DNA of 63,319 nt from the NCBI RefSeq assembly GCF_000455485.1, contig NZ_CBQR020000145.1, forward strand, positions 1-63,319, read 5' to 3'. This document shows, one piece after another, positions 1 through 9,318 of the stretch; the stretch's first letter is position 1, and each line of letters starts with the position of its first letter. Under the pieces are notes generated by a model. It ran no database searches. It was not told the origin of the DNA and saw only the letters and a program-made list of their open reading frames with translations. This DNA is from Gorillibacterium massiliense (GTDB lineage Bacteria; Bacillota; Bacilli; Paenibacillales; NBRC-103111). The position numbers and the translations under genes were made by a program.

Positions 1-697
1 CCTGCTCCACACCAAGGGGAAAATCAACGGACTCCTGTCCGGGATTCTCATGATGATCGCCCTCTATTCCATCAACAACCGGATTATGGGAAAGTCCAAT
101 ATTTCTGTATACGGGGAAAAGACGCTGTTTTCCGGTTTGGACTCTCAATGGGTGCGGATTGCCGCGGTGGCGGGTTTTGCTATTATCATCAAACTGCTTT
201 TGGACGCATTCCTGCACACGGATAAGGGACTGGCACTGAGAGCGACGGGAGACAACGCCCGGATGATCCGTAGCTTCGGGGCTAACACGGACAACACGAC
301 CATTCTCGGCGTCAGCTTGTCCAACGGCCTTGTCGCCCTATCAGGCGCTTTGATCGCCCAGCAGTCCGGCTTTACCGATATCTCTATGGGCGTTGGCATG
401 ATCGTAATCGGCTTGGCGTCGGTTATTATCGGCGAGGCGATTTTGGGCAGCCGAAAAATTTTCGTCGCCACCATCGCCGTTATCGTCGGGTCGATCGTAT
501 ACCGGGTAATCGTGGCGCTGGCTCTGGAAGTCCAGTTGTTCAAGACAACAGACTTGAAGCTGATCACCGCCCTCATCGTCATTATCGCCCTCGTCCTGCC
601 CACCATTCAGCGCTCTTTGCAGCAAAAAAGCGCGGCGAAGCGCCGGGCAGCCCAGCTTACGGATCTTGATGCAGGCGCAAAGGAGGGGAATGCGTGA
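1..697 (+). CDS. ABC transporter permease, C-terminal part (COG4120/TrpY-like)
   Basis: This is the C-terminal end of an integral membrane permease; the start lies before the window and the reading frame is open from base 2. About 231 residues are visible, mostly hydrophobic helices separated by short loops, ending in a basic tail. The stretch LRATGDNARMIRSFGA is the cytoplasmic loop usually seen in permeases related to branched-chain amino acid and BMP-type importers. The next gene, an ATPase, overlaps its stop codon, so the two are translationally coupled. The pairing resembles uncharacterised importers of the TrpXYZ type, whose binding protein would normally lie upstream. The substrate cannot be told from this fragment. 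Confidence 0.85.
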   Translation, partial: LLHTKGKINGLLSGILMMIALYSINNRIMGKSNISVYGEKTLFSGLDSQWVRIAAVAGFAIIIKLLLDAFLHTDKGLALRATGDNARMIRSFGANTDNTTILGVSLSNGLVALSGALIAQQSGFTDISMGVGMIVIGLASVIIGEAILGSRKIFVATIAVIVGSIVYRVIVALALEVQLFKTTDLKLITALIVIIALVLPTIQRSLQQKSAAKRRAAQLTDLDAGAKEGNA

Positions 698-1491
698 TGT
701 TGCAGCTTACGCATGTTTCCAAACTGTTTAACCCGGGTACAACCGACGAAAAGGTTGCCCTCATGGATATCAATCTTCACCTGGAGCCGGGCGACTTCGT
801 CACCGTCATCGGCAGCAACGGGGCAGGCAAGTCGACGCTGATGAACATCATTTCCGGCGGAATGAAGCCGGATGCCGGGAAGGTGCTCATCGACGGCAGC
901 GAAGTCCAAAACCTGCCGGAGTTCCGCCGCAGCCGCTGGATCGGCCGGGTCTTCCAGGACCCGATGGCCGGCACCGCTCCGCGCATGACGATCGAAGAGA
1001 ATTTGGCCATGGCTTATAACCGGGGCAAAAAGAGAGGCTTGCGCTTTGGCGTGAACGCCGCGAAGCGCAGCATGTTCCGGGAGCAGCTGTCGCGTCTCGG
1101 CATCGGTCTGGAGAACCGGCTGCGGGCGAAAGTCGGTCTACTGTCCGGCGGCGAACGCCAAGCCTTGAGCTTGCTCATGGCGACCTTCACCGAGCCGCAA
1201 ATATTGCTGCTGGACGAGCATACCGCCGCTCTGGACCCGGCACGGGCGGAACTGATCACCCGGCTGACCGAGGAGATCATCCGCGAGCTTTCGCTCACAA
1301 CGTTGATGGTCACCCACAACATGGAGCAGGCCATCCGGCTTGGCAACCGGCTGATCATGATGGATAAAGGACGCATCGTGCTGGATATTCCCCGGGAACG
1401 GAAGCAAGATCTCACCGTGGAACGACTGCTGGGCGAGTTCGAGCAGATCAGCGGCCACAAGCTGACCGACGACCGGATCGTTCTCGGTTAA
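697..1491 (+). CDS. ABC transporter ATP-binding protein (COG1101/TrpZ-like)
   Basis: This is the cytoplasmic ATPase energising the permease just upstream. It has Walker A GSNGAGKST, signature LSGGERQ and Walker B ILLLDEHTAALDP, with a late switch histidine in VTHNM. About 264 residues is normal for a single-domain importer ATPase. The start overlaps the permease stop as TGATG; a GTG three bases earlier is also possible, and AGGAGG at 681-686 serves either. The aspartate-glutamate-histidine sequence after Walker B (DEHTAALD instead of DEPTSALD) is typical of this uncharacterised importer branch. Substrate is probably an amino acid or other small organic solute, by inference only. Confidence 0.9.
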   Translation: MLQLTHVSKLFNPGTTDEKVALMDINLHLEPGDFVTVIGSNGAGKSTLMNIISGGMKPDAGKVLIDGSEVQNLPEFRRSRWIGRVFQDPMAGTAPRMTIEENLAMAYNRGKKRGLRFGVNAAKRSMFREQLSRLGIGLENRLRAKVGLLSGGERQALSLLMATFTEPQILLLDEHTAALDPARAELITRLTEEIIRELSLTTLMVTHNMEQAIRLGNRLIMMDKGRIVLDIPRERKQDLTVERLLGEFEQISGHKLTDDRIVLG

Positions 1492-1565
1492 GGACCGTTG
1501 GTCCAAATGTTCAGCAGTTCCGATTTTACGACATGATTTACCTCAACTTCGTTTCAATGCAAACC

Positions 1566-1601
1566 AAATCCCTGACGAACTCATTCGACAGGGATTTTTT
1601 T
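1566..1601 (+). terminator. Rho-independent terminator after the ABC importer
   Basis: Inverted arms AAATCCCTG and CAGGGATTT with a 14-base loop are followed by a run of T. It ends the upstream importer operon and isolates it from msrA. Confidence 0.85.
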
Positions 1602-1627
1602 CACATTCCAATCGTGATATGGTTAAT
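1600..1627 (+). promoter_or_regulatory. Possible promoter of msrA
   Basis: TTCACA at 1600-1605 and GTTAAT at 1622-1627 are separated by 16 bases, a fair SigA-type match. It lies between the terminator and the msrA ribosome site. Assigned by eye only. Confidence 0.35.
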
Positions 1628-1668
1628 AGTAAGATAGACGGAAACTCAGAGAAAGAAGGTTGAAGCGA

Positions 1669-2244
1669 GTGAGCCAAGAAAAAAAGGAATTAGCGACATT
1701 CGCCGGAGGGTGCTTTTGGTGCATGGTGACGCCGTTTGATGATCTCCCTGGAATCTATGGGATAGAATCTGGATACATGGGCGGCTACCGCGAAAACCCA
1801 ACCTACGAGGAAGTAAAAAGCGGCACGACAGGCCACGCCGAGGTTGTCCAGATCACCTTTGATCCGGAAGTGTTCCCATACGAAAAGCTGCTGGAGCTGT
1901 ATTGGCCGCAAATCGATCCCACCGATGCCGGGGGGCAGTTCCACGACCGGGGCAGCCAATACCGCACGGCGATTTTTTATCATAACGAGGACCAACGTCT
2001 GCGGGCGGAAAGCTCCCGGCTGCGTCTTGAAGCCAGCGGCGCTTTTACTCAGCCTATAGTGACGGAGATCGTTCCGGCCATTACGTTTTACAAGGCGGAG
2101 GACTATCACCAGGATTACCATAAGAAAAACCCGAAGCATTATAAAGAGGACAGGGAAAAATCCGGCCGGGATACGTTTATCGCCGAAAACCGCGGTTCGG
2201 TTGAGGCTGCCGTCAAACCGGCTTACCGGGCACAGGAGGAATAG
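1669..2244 (+). CDS. msrA: Peptide-methionine (S)-S-oxide reductase
   Basis: MsrA reduces methionine-S-sulfoxide in proteins, repairing oxidative damage in the cytoplasm. The catalytic motif GGCFWC lies at the N terminus with nucleophile Cys15. The family blocks [28 protein letters not shown] and [22 protein letters not shown] all follow, and the length (191 aa) fits a stand-alone MsrA with no MsrB fusion. I prefer the GTG start at 1669 because AAGAAGG lies about nine bases before it; an upstream in-frame TTG at 1660 abuts that site. The SDR gene starts three bases after the stop, so the two are probably co-transcribed. Confidence 0.95.
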   Translation: MSQEKKELATFAGGCFWCMVTPFDDLPGIYGIESGYMGGYRENPTYEEVKSGTTGHAEVVQITFDPEVFPYEKLLELYWPQIDPTDAGGQFHDRGSQYRTAIFYHNEDQRLRAESSRLRLEASGAFTQPIVTEIVPAITFYKAEDYHQDYHKKNPKHYKEDREKSGRDTFIAENRGSVEAAVKPAYRAQEE

Positions 2245-2247
2245 CAG

Positions 2248-3009
2248 ATGAATATCGATCTATCCGGAAAAATCGCGCTAGTTACAGGCGCTACAGGCCA
2301 ATTGGGCCGTGTCATGGTCCGAACTCTAGCGGAATGCGGGGCGGATATAGCCATCCATTATCGTGGAAATGAAAGCAAGGCATTGGAGCTGCAAGAGGAG
2401 GTTCAAGCTTTGGGCCGTCGGGCGGTAACCGTATACGCGGACATTACCGATGAGGAGTCGGTCCGGAACATGAAGGATGCAGTTGCCGCCGGGCTAGGCG
2501 CCGTCGACATCGTCGTCGCCAATGCGGTCATTCAATATCCGTGGACCTCTGTTTTGGAACAGCCGGCGTCCGATTATGTTAGCCAGTTCGAGTCTTGCGT
2601 GCTGCAGAGCGTTTTTCTGGCAAAAGCATTTATCCCAGGCATGATCGCGGCAAAAGGCGGCCGGTTTATCGGCATCAATACCGAATGCTCCATGCAGCTT
2701 CTTCCGGGTCAATCGGCTTATGTTGCAGGCAAGCGGGGCATGGACGGCGTATATCGGGTGCTGGCCAAGGAAGTGGGCGAGCATGGAATCACCGTCAACC
2801 AAGTGGCACCGGGCTGGACCATCAGCGAGCGGGACCGGGACAACAACACGGAGCACAGTGAGGAATATGAACGGAACGTGCCGCTGAAGCGCCGGGGGAC
2901 GGATCAGGAAATCGCCAATGCCGTCGCTTTTCTCGCCTCGGATTTGGCTGGCTTCATCTCCGGCGCCTTTCTTCCGGTTAGCGGTGGCAGCATTATGCCG
3001 GGCATTTAG
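2248..3009 (+). CDS. SDR-family NAD(P)-dependent oxidoreductase
   Basis: This is a classical short-chain dehydrogenase of 253 residues. The N-terminal cofactor loop is TGATGQLG (residues 13-20), NAV follows beta-4, and the active-site Tyr158 and Lys162 sit in SAYVAGK. The C terminus SGGSIMPGI is of FabG type. The glycine-rich loop has Gln at the position usually held by Gly, a common tolerated variant. The substrate is not evident. It starts three bases after msrA and lies 42 bases before the YesN-type regulator with no terminator between, so it may be expressed with the sugar-sensing system and act in sugar metabolism; that is inference. Confidence 0.9.
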   Translation: MNIDLSGKIALVTGATGQLGRVMVRTLAECGADIAIHYRGNESKALELQEEVQALGRRAVTVYADITDEESVRNMKDAVAAGLGAVDIVVANAVIQYPWTSVLEQPASDYVSQFESCVLQSVFLAKAFIPGMIAAKGGRFIGINTECSMQLLPGQSAYVAGKRGMDGVYRVLAKEVGEHGITVNQVAPGWTISERDRDNNTEHSEEYERNVPLKRRGTDQEIANAVAFLASDLAGFISGAFLPVSGGSIMPGI

Positions 3010-3051
3010 AAGCGAAAAGAACGACCTTGTTAGCGAAAGGGGCAGCCTTAC

Positions 3052-4623
3052 GTGCACACGGTATTACTGGTAGACGACGAGATCTTTGCCCGCAAGGGAC
3101 TACGGAATCTCATCCGTTGGGAAGATTGCGGCTATGAAGTCATAGAAGAAGCGGATAACGGGGAAGACGCTCTGGAACTTATTCATCGCATCCAACCTGA
3201 TTTAGTGATTACGGATATTCGCATGCCTGTTCTGGACGGTTTGGAGCTGATCCGCAGATCTCAAGAGGAAATGGAGCGGAAGCCAAAGTTTATCATCATC
3301 AGCGGTTATGACGATTTTGCCTACGCCCAGCAGGGACTGCGCTACGGTGTGTTTGATTTTCTGCTGAAGCCCATCGATGAGGACGAACTACGGGAAACGC
3401 TGCGCAACCTGGATCGGCGGATCAGCCAGGACAAGCTTTTTCGCATGAAGAGCCAGCATCTACTGGACAGCGCATCGATGGACGCCCTGCTCAAGGGGGA
3501 GGCCGGTGCCCAAGATATCGCCCATTGGGCGAAACGCTACGGCATATCGGCCGACAGCGTCTTTCGGTATATCCTGATTGAGGTGAACGATTGGACGCCT
3601 TGGCAGCTTAAGGCGAACCCTTTCACCTATGACGACGTTGTGCGGCAAATCAAGCTGTCCGTCAGCAACTGCTTGGAGAAGGGCCGCGGCATCTATGTAC
3701 ACCAGCACCGTAACCGATGGGGGCTGCTCCTGCCGGTGGAATGGATGGACCAAAGCGGCCAAAGCCTGGAGCGGTTCCTCAAAGAGCTGCGGCAGCGGTT
3801 GGAGCGCGGGATGGCACAGCCTGTATATTTGTATGCCGGAAAAAGCGTTGGGAGTCTTGCAGAGGTGAGCCAGTCCTATCGGTCGGCTCGAGAGGCGCTG
3901 CAGCACAAGTACGCGGAAAACGCAGACCGGCTGGTGATCTTTGAGAGGATTAAAGAAAAGTCGCTCAACCATGTCCATATGGACTTTTCCGTCTACCAAC
4001 GGCTTACGGAGAAAATGGAAGAGATGAGCAAAGCGGAAGTGAATGCCGCTATCGAAGAAATGTTCCGAGAATTTGAGGAAAAACGGTATGCCCCTGAAGC
4101 GGTGAAACTGAGCATTCATCAATGCGTCTCCGCCGTCTTGAAGATTATCCGCGAGATGGAGGGGGACGAAGATGATATGACCCAACTGGAGCCGATCATC
4201 AGCTGGCAGGACATGAATCTGACGCTGCAAGAGATTAAACGGCTGTTCACCAATTGGACGGAAGAAAGCATGCAAGTGATTTCCAACCGCCGCAGGGAAA
4301 CAGGCAGAGGTGGCATTCAAAAAATAAAAAGCTACATCGAAACCAACTACCAAGAGAATATGAGTTTGAAAAGCATCGCGGCTCAATTTTACATGAATCC
4401 TGTCTATCTGGGGCAATTATTCCGCAAGACGTACGGTGTTTATTTCAACGAGTTCCTGCTGCAGATACGCGTGGCTGAAGCGAAAAAGCTATTGCGCCAG
4501 ACCGATCTCCGCATCTATGAGATAGCGGAAAAAATAGGCTTTAACAATGCGGATTATTTTGTCACCCAGTTCGAAAAGTTGGAAAAATGTTCGCCATCCG
4601 AGTACCGCAGCAAGCTGAAATAA
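3052..4623 (+). CDS. YesN-type response regulator with AraC DNA-binding domain
   Basis: This cytoplasmic transcription factor has an N-terminal receiver domain (residues 1-125) with acidic pocket DDE, phospho-acceptor Asp55 in ITDIRMP and the conserved Lys in LLKPID. A long middle region of the kind seen in YesN proteins follows, then a two-helix-turn-helix AraC domain from about residue 420 ending CSPSEYRSKLK. The 523-residue length is typical. Start is a GTG preceded by AAAGGGG at about nine bases. The partner kinase lies 20 bases downstream, followed by a binding protein and permeases, so it probably activates that importer when the oligosaccharide is sensed. Confidence 0.93.
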   Translation: MHTVLLVDDEIFARKGLRNLIRWEDCGYEVIEEADNGEDALELIHRIQPDLVITDIRMPVLDGLELIRRSQEEMERKPKFIIISGYDDFAYAQQGLRYGVFDFLLKPIDEDELRETLRNLDRRISQDKLFRMKSQHLLDSASMDALLKGEAGAQDIAHWAKRYGISADSVFRYILIEVNDWTPWQLKANPFTYDDVVRQIKLSVSNCLEKGRGIYVHQHRNRWGLLLPVEWMDQSGQSLERFLKELRQRLERGMAQPVYLYAGKSVGSLAEVSQSYRSAREALQHKYAENADRLVIFERIKEKSLNHVHMDFSVYQRLTEKMEEMSKAEVNAAIEEMFREFEEKRYAPEAVKLSIHQCVSAVLKIIREMEGDEDDMTQLEPIISWQDMNLTLQEIKRLFTNWTEESMQVISNRRRETGRGGIQKIKSYIETNYQENMSLKSIAAQFYMNPVYLGQLFRKTYGVYFNEFLLQIRVAEAKKLLRQTDLRIYEIAEKIGFNNADYFVTQFEKLEKCSPSEYRSKLK

Positions 4624-4643
4624 ACCGATAAGGGGCTTTGGCC

Positions 4644-6386
4644 GTGAAACCAAGCTTAAATAATGTCCGCCTGCGCAGCAAGATGCTCCTCCTCTATTTT
4701 GCCTCCGTCTTTTTCCCCATCTTGGTAACCAACATTGTCTTTTACAGCGTAACGATGGAAAATGTTCGGGATCAACGCATCAAGGAAATCACCCGGGCTG
4801 TGGACCAAATCGCCAACCAATTCAAGAAGCAAGTGGTGGACACGATATCGGTTTCCACCAGCTTTTATACGGACCAGTTGTTGAACGAAACCTTGGAGAC
4901 GCAATATGTAAACCCCGCCGATTACGTTGAGGCTTACGACTATGTGCGCCGAACGCTGACCAGTTACAGTCCGCTGTATAATTCCGTGCAAGCGATCAAC
5001 CTTTACGTTGACAATCCGACGATACTCACATCGGGTTATGTCACGCCTATCACGGAAGAGGTCAAGGACACGGACTGGTATAAAGCCGTGAACGGCTCAA
5101 CCCAGTCATTGCCACTCTTGTTCAAGACCGAAACGGTAGGGAAATACGATACCTTCAGCATCGTTCGCAAGCTGAATTACTTTTCCGAGGCCAAAAAAGT
5201 CCCCAAGTTCGTCAAGATCGACATGAACACGGACACGATCAAGGCGACCTTCGACAACTTGAATCTAGATGGCTATATCTATCTCCTTAACGAGAATAAT
5301 GAAATTGAATATACAACGGACCCTGTGATCAATTGGACGCACGGACAGATTCTCTACGACAATGTGAAAAAACCGAAGGATACGATGGAGTTTGCAACGG
5401 AGTTTTCCGGAGGCAACTACCTGCAGGGCTGGCGGGTTATTGGCACAATCTCAGAAGATGAAGTTTTGAAAGCCCTTACAGGTTCGCGGAAATTCATCTT
5501 CTTGCTGGCCAGCTTGAATTTGCTCATTCCGACGCTGGTCATCGTTTGGATTACCCGATCTCTCAATACGCGGCTTACGCGGGTTCTGCGGCATATGAAA
5601 AAGGTGAAAAACCAAAACTTCGACACCATCGACGGCGGTGAAGCCCGGGACGAAATCGGCCAGTTGACCAGCGAGTTCAATCGGATGACCCGGCGCATCG
5701 ACAGTCTGATCAATGACGTCTACGTGGCCGATATCCAGCGGAAAGACCTGGAGCTGCAGCGGCGGCATGCCCAACTCAATGCGCTGCAAAGCCAGATCAA
5801 CCCCCATTTTCTCTTTAACGCACTGGAAACGATCCGCATGCGCAGCTTGATGAAGAACGAGACGGAGACAGCTCGGATCATCCACAACATGGCGAAAATT
5901 TTCCGCAACTCCCTGGCGTGGAGCAAGGACATGGTGCAAGTCCGGGAGGAGATGGAGTTTATTCATTGCTTTTTGGAAATCCAGAAATACCGGTTCGGCG
6001 ACAAAATGGATTACGCCATTGAAGTGGACGACGAGGCGCTGGATTGCCGAATCCCGAAAATGACCTTCTTGCCTTTTGTGGAGAACGCCAGCATTCATGG
6101 TATCGAGCCTTTGAAAAACGGAGGAAGAATGGAAATGCGCATCACCCGTGAGGGCGGCAACCTGCTCTTCCACATGAAAGACAACGGCATCGGCATGGGC
6201 CCGGACACCGTTGAGCGCATTCTCTCCTATCTGAAACGCGATGAGGAAATGGGCGAGCGGGTGGGCATCCAGAACGTCATCTATCGGCTAAAACTCTATT
6301 ACGGCGCCGATTTCGGCTTCGATTTGGCCAGTGAAAACGGTAAAGGCACGGAAATAACCCTGACGATCCCAGGCGAAAGAGCTTAG
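4644..6386 (+). CDS. YesM-type sensor histidine kinase
   Basis: This is a membrane kinase partnering the regulator just upstream. Helix 1 is at about residues 13-36, an extracellular sensor region runs to about 280, helix 2 is FIFLLASLNLLIPTLVIVW, then come a HAMP segment, the His_kinase motif QINPHFLFN with phospho-acceptor His388, and an ATPase domain with DNGIGMG. The GTG start at 4644 was chosen because AAGGGG lies eight bases before it; an upstream TTG at 4638 is too close to that site. Length 580 aa is usual. The signal is probably a plant-polysaccharide oligosaccharide, judged from the adjacent importer. Confidence 0.93.
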   Translation: MKPSLNNVRLRSKMLLLYFASVFFPILVTNIVFYSVTMENVRDQRIKEITRAVDQIANQFKKQVVDTISVSTSFYTDQLLNETLETQYVNPADYVEAYDYVRRTLTSYSPLYNSVQAINLYVDNPTILTSGYVTPITEEVKDTDWYKAVNGSTQSLPLLFKTETVGKYDTFSIVRKLNYFSEAKKVPKFVKIDMNTDTIKATFDNLNLDGYIYLLNENNEIEYTTDPVINWTHGQILYDNVKKPKDTMEFATEFSGGNYLQGWRVIGTISEDEVLKALTGSRKFIFLLASLNLLIPTLVIVWITRSLNTRLTRVLRHMKKVKNQNFDTIDGGEARDEIGQLTSEFNRMTRRIDSLINDVYVADIQRKDLELQRRHAQLNALQSQINPHFLFNALETIRMRSLMKNETETARIIHNMAKIFRNSLAWSKDMVQVREEMEFIHCFLEIQKYRFGDKMDYAIEVDDEALDCRIPKMTFLPFVENASIHGIEPLKNGGRMEMRITREGGNLLFHMKDNGIGMGPDTVERILSYLKRDEEMGERVGIQNVIYRLKLYYGADFGFDLASENGKGTEITLTIPGERA

Positions 6387-6441
6387 TTTTTCAAAGTAGG
6401 AACTATACTTTGCCGGGTAATCAAGGAAGAGCATAGCCCTT

Positions 6442-6460
6442 TATAATGAAAGTGCTTTCA
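6442..6460 (+). promoter_or_regulatory. TATAAT box followed by CcpA-type (cre) operator
   Basis: A perfect TATAAT at 6442-6447 runs straight into TGAAAGTGCTTTCA at 6447-6460, which has perfect six-base arms and one mismatch to the cre consensus. The -35 element is weak (TAATCA at 6418-6423). The placement over the transcription start suggests catabolite repression of the binding-protein gene, with the weak -35 leaving room for activation by the YesN-type regulator. Confidence 0.65.
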
Positions 6461-6495
6461 ACAATAAGTAGATTTGAAAGGGGTATGGCTCAAGT

Positions 6496-8220
6496 ATGGC
6501 GAAAAAACAAGTTTTATCGCTGGTTTTGGCGTCCGTGATGTTGGCATCCGTTTTTGCCGGCTGCTCAAGTAACAAGAAGGCAGATGAAAGCGTAAGTCCA
6601 AGTGCTTCCTCAGGGGGAGCGGCCACAAGTGCGGCAAGCGCAGCACCTACACAAAAGCCGCTGGACAAAGTAACGTTTACTTTCTTTAATGGGGTTGCTG
6701 GTGATAAGGACGTCAATACGAACGAGACGACCATCGGTAAAGCCCTCGAAGATCAAACGGGCGTCAACTTCAAGATCGAGCACTTGGTCGGTGACCTGAC
6801 CACGAAAATCGGTACTTTTATTGCTTCTGACGAGTATCCGGACGTCATGGCTCCGGACGCTGGGATCGATGCCATAATGAAAGCAAATGCATATATCCCG
6901 CTGGATGACCTGATCGATCAATACGGCCCGAATATCAAACGTGTTTACGGCCCGTATTTCGACCGCATGAAAGCCGACTACGGCGGCCATATTTACTTCC
7001 TGCCGTTCTCCGCTCAAGTCGGAGCTTACACTGCGGATCCGAACATCAACCAAGGCGCATTCTGGGTTCAACGCCGCGTGCTGAAGGAAGCCGGTTATCC
7101 GCAAATCAAAACCTTGGATGAATACATCAAGTTGGTCGAAGACTTCGTTGCCAAACATAGCGACGAGAAGCTGACCGGCATGCTTACGCTGACGAACGAC
7201 TGGAGATTCTTCGCAACGTCCAACCCGCCGATGCATTTGGATGGCTATCCGAACGACGGTAACGTCGAGGTTAACCTGAGTACGTTTGAAGCGAAGACGT
7301 ATGCCGGTTCTGACTCTACCAAGCGTTGGCTGCAAACCTTGAACGATCTGAACGGTAAAGGTCTGTTCGATAAATCTTCATTCGTAGACAACTACGATCA
7401 GTACATCGCGAAACTGACCTCCCACAAAGTCGTAGGCTTCTTCGACTACGGCTGGCAGATCGGTGATGCGAAAAATGCTTTGAATGACGCAGCGAGAAAA
7501 GATCCGGCACAAGACGATTACGTATACTTCCCTCTGCCGGTAACGTTCGATGGAACGAAAGACGCCTATCTGGATCCTCCTGGATGGACGAGCAACCGTG
7601 GGGTAGGCATCACGAAGAGCGCGAAGGATCCGGCCCGCATCGTTCAATACTTTGATAACCTGCTGAAAGAAGAGAATCAAGTTCTTAGATCTTGGGGCAT
7701 CAAAGGCGAAACGTACGAAGTTGACGCCAACGGCCGCTTCTTCCAAACGCCAGAAGAAATCACGAAATTTTCCTCCCAAGCGTTCAAAGATAGCTTTGGT
7801 TTTTCGACCTACGATTGGGATTGGCCGCAATATAACACCTCCTCTACCCTTTCGGATGGCAATGCTTTAGCTCCAGGCTATCAGCCTGAAGTATTCCAAA
7901 CAACGTTGACGGATGCGGACAAGATGATTCTTGGTAAATATGGCGTTAAAACGTATTCCGCAATGTTCTCTGCACCGGCTGACCGCCCATGGTACCCGGC
8001 ATGGAGCTTCGCGAAAGACAATGACTCGCCAGAGAAAACCTGGGAGACGAAGAAAGACGATCTGACGAAGAAATACTTCCCGAAAATGGTCCTTGCAAAA
8101 CCTGCCGATTTCGAAGGCGTTTGGGCCGATTACATCAAAGAGTTCAACAAGCTTGATACGGCCGGCTATGAGAAGTGGACGACGGAACAAATCAAGAAAG
8201 TTATGGATGTTGCAAAGTAA
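6496..8220 (+). CDS. Extracellular sugar-binding lipoprotein (LipO/YtcQ-like)
   Basis: This is the substrate-binding subunit of a carbohydrate ABC importer, anchored to the outer face of the membrane. The signal peptide ends in the lipobox VFAGC, giving lipidated Cys23, followed by a Ser/Ala/Thr-rich linker and the mature domain starting LDKVTFTFFNG. Length 574 aa matches the large LipO-type binding proteins. It has its own promoter with a cre-like operator and is followed by a hairpin and two permeases. The upstream YesN/YesM pair probably controls it. The exact sugar is unknown; family relatives take up pectin-derived oligosaccharides. Confidence 0.92.
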   Translation: MAKKQVLSLVLASVMLASVFAGCSSNKKADESVSPSASSGGAATSAASAAPTQKPLDKVTFTFFNGVAGDKDVNTNETTIGKALEDQTGVNFKIEHLVGDLTTKIGTFIASDEYPDVMAPDAGIDAIMKANAYIPLDDLIDQYGPNIKRVYGPYFDRMKADYGGHIYFLPFSAQVGAYTADPNINQGAFWVQRRVLKEAGYPQIKTLDEYIKLVEDFVAKHSDEKLTGMLTLTNDWRFFATSNPPMHLDGYPNDGNVEVNLSTFEAKTYAGSDSTKRWLQTLNDLNGKGLFDKSSFVDNYDQYIAKLTSHKVVGFFDYGWQIGDAKNALNDAARKDPAQDDYVYFPLPVTFDGTKDAYLDPPGWTSNRGVGITKSAKDPARIVQYFDNLLKEENQVLRSWGIKGETYEVDANGRFFQTPEEITKFSSQAFKDSFGFSTYDWDWPQYNTSSTLSDGNALAPGYQPEVFQTTLTDADKMILGKYGVKTYSAMFSAPADRPWYPAWSFAKDNDSPEKTWETKKDDLTKKYFPKMVLAKPADFEGVWADYIKEFNKLDTAGYEKWTTEQIKKVMDVAK

Positions 8221-8233
8221 TCGAACTGAATGA

Positions 8234-8304
8234 TAGGAAATAGCGAAAGGCCGGCTTAGCGTGCTGATCCGTGCATAAGTCCGGCCTTTCCTTTCCTATT
8301 TTTT
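8234..8304 (+). terminator. Intercistronic hairpin between binding protein and permease
   Basis: Arms GAAAGGCCGG (8245-8254) and CCGGCCTTTC (8281-8290) are extended by outer arms TAGGAAA and TTTCCTA, with a run of T after. It probably acts as a leaky terminator or RNA-stabilising end, so that more binding protein than permease is made. Confidence 0.7.
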
Positions 8305-8328
8305 GCCCGACGGGAAGGAGAGAGAATC

Positions 8329-9303
8329 ATGGAGAATAACACCACACTGGCAACATCGCCTTTGACTTCAGATCAAAAAGCGGCAGGGCTGAAGCTGTTT
8401 TTCAAACGGCTGTTTCAACAACGGATGCTGGTAGTCATGTCCGTTCCTTTTGTGCTTTGGTTATTTGTCTTTAGATATGTGCCGATTTGGGGCTGGACGA
8501 TCGCTTTCCAGAACTATGCTCCGGCCAAACACTTTAGCCAGCAAAAATGGGTTGGGTTGAAGTATTTCAAGCAATTATTTGCAGACAATCTCTTTATACA
8601 AGACTTGAGAAATACGCTGGCAATGAGCGTAATTAATTTGGTGTTAGGCTTCGTTACGGCGATTACCTTGGCACTGCTTCTTAATGAAGTTCGTAAAGTC
8701 GCGTTCAAACGCGTCGCACAGACGGTTAGTTATTTGCCACACTTTGTTTCGTGGGTTGTCGCCGCGGGCATTATCCAAAATGTGCTGGCTCCGGATGGTA
8801 TTATTAATGAATTGTTGAAGTGGACCGGGATTATCCACAGTGGTCAGGAAATGTTATTCCTCGGTAAAGCCCATTGGTTTTGGGGGATTTTAGGTGTAAG
8901 TCAGGTATGGAAAGATGTAGGCTGGAATACGATCGTCTATTTGGCCGCCATCACGTCGATCGATCCTGCACAGTATGAAGCGGCGGAAATGGACGGAGCG
9001 GGCCGGTTAAGACGGATGTGGAGTATCACGCTGCCAGGCATTCGACCTGTTATTATCGTATTGTTAATTATGAATATCGGAAATTTGATGGAATCGGGAT
9101 TCGATCCGCAGTACCTGCTCGGTAACGGTATGAACGTCGATTATTCCCAGAACATTGACTTATATATATTGAAGTACGGGATCCAGCAATTTAAATTCCC
9201 GCTTGCTACTGCAGCTGGCATATTTAAAACGGTAGTCAACTTCATTCTTCTATTCACAGCGAATAATATCGCCAGACGGATGGGTGAAGAAAGATTGTTC
9301 TAG
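8329..9303 (+). CDS. Sugar ABC transporter permease (LplB-like)
   Basis: This is an integral membrane permease of the carbohydrate importer. A cytoplasmic N terminus of about 35 residues precedes six hydrophobic helices. The signature loop EAAEMDGAGRLRRMWSITLPG, which contacts the ATPase, is intact. Length 324 aa is usual for the LplB family. The ribosome site GGAAGGAG lies just before the ATG. It pairs with the permease starting 16 bases after its stop. No ATPase gene lies in the operon, so a shared MsmX-like ATPase encoded elsewhere is expected. Confidence 0.93.
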   Translation: MENNTTLATSPLTSDQKAAGLKLFFKRLFQQRMLVVMSVPFVLWLFVFRYVPIWGWTIAFQNYAPAKHFSQQKWVGLKYFKQLFADNLFIQDLRNTLAMSVINLVLGFVTAITLALLLNEVRKVAFKRVAQTVSYLPHFVSWVVAAGIIQNVLAPDGIINELLKWTGIIHSGQEMLFLGKAHWFWGILGVSQVWKDVGWNTIVYLAAITSIDPAQYEAAEMDGAGRLRRMWSITLPGIRPVIIVLLIMNIGNLMESGFDPQYLLGNGMNVDYSQNIDLYILKYGIQQFKFPLATAAGIFKTVVNFILLFTANNIARRMGEERLF

Positions 9304-9318
9304 AAGGAGGTTATTGGA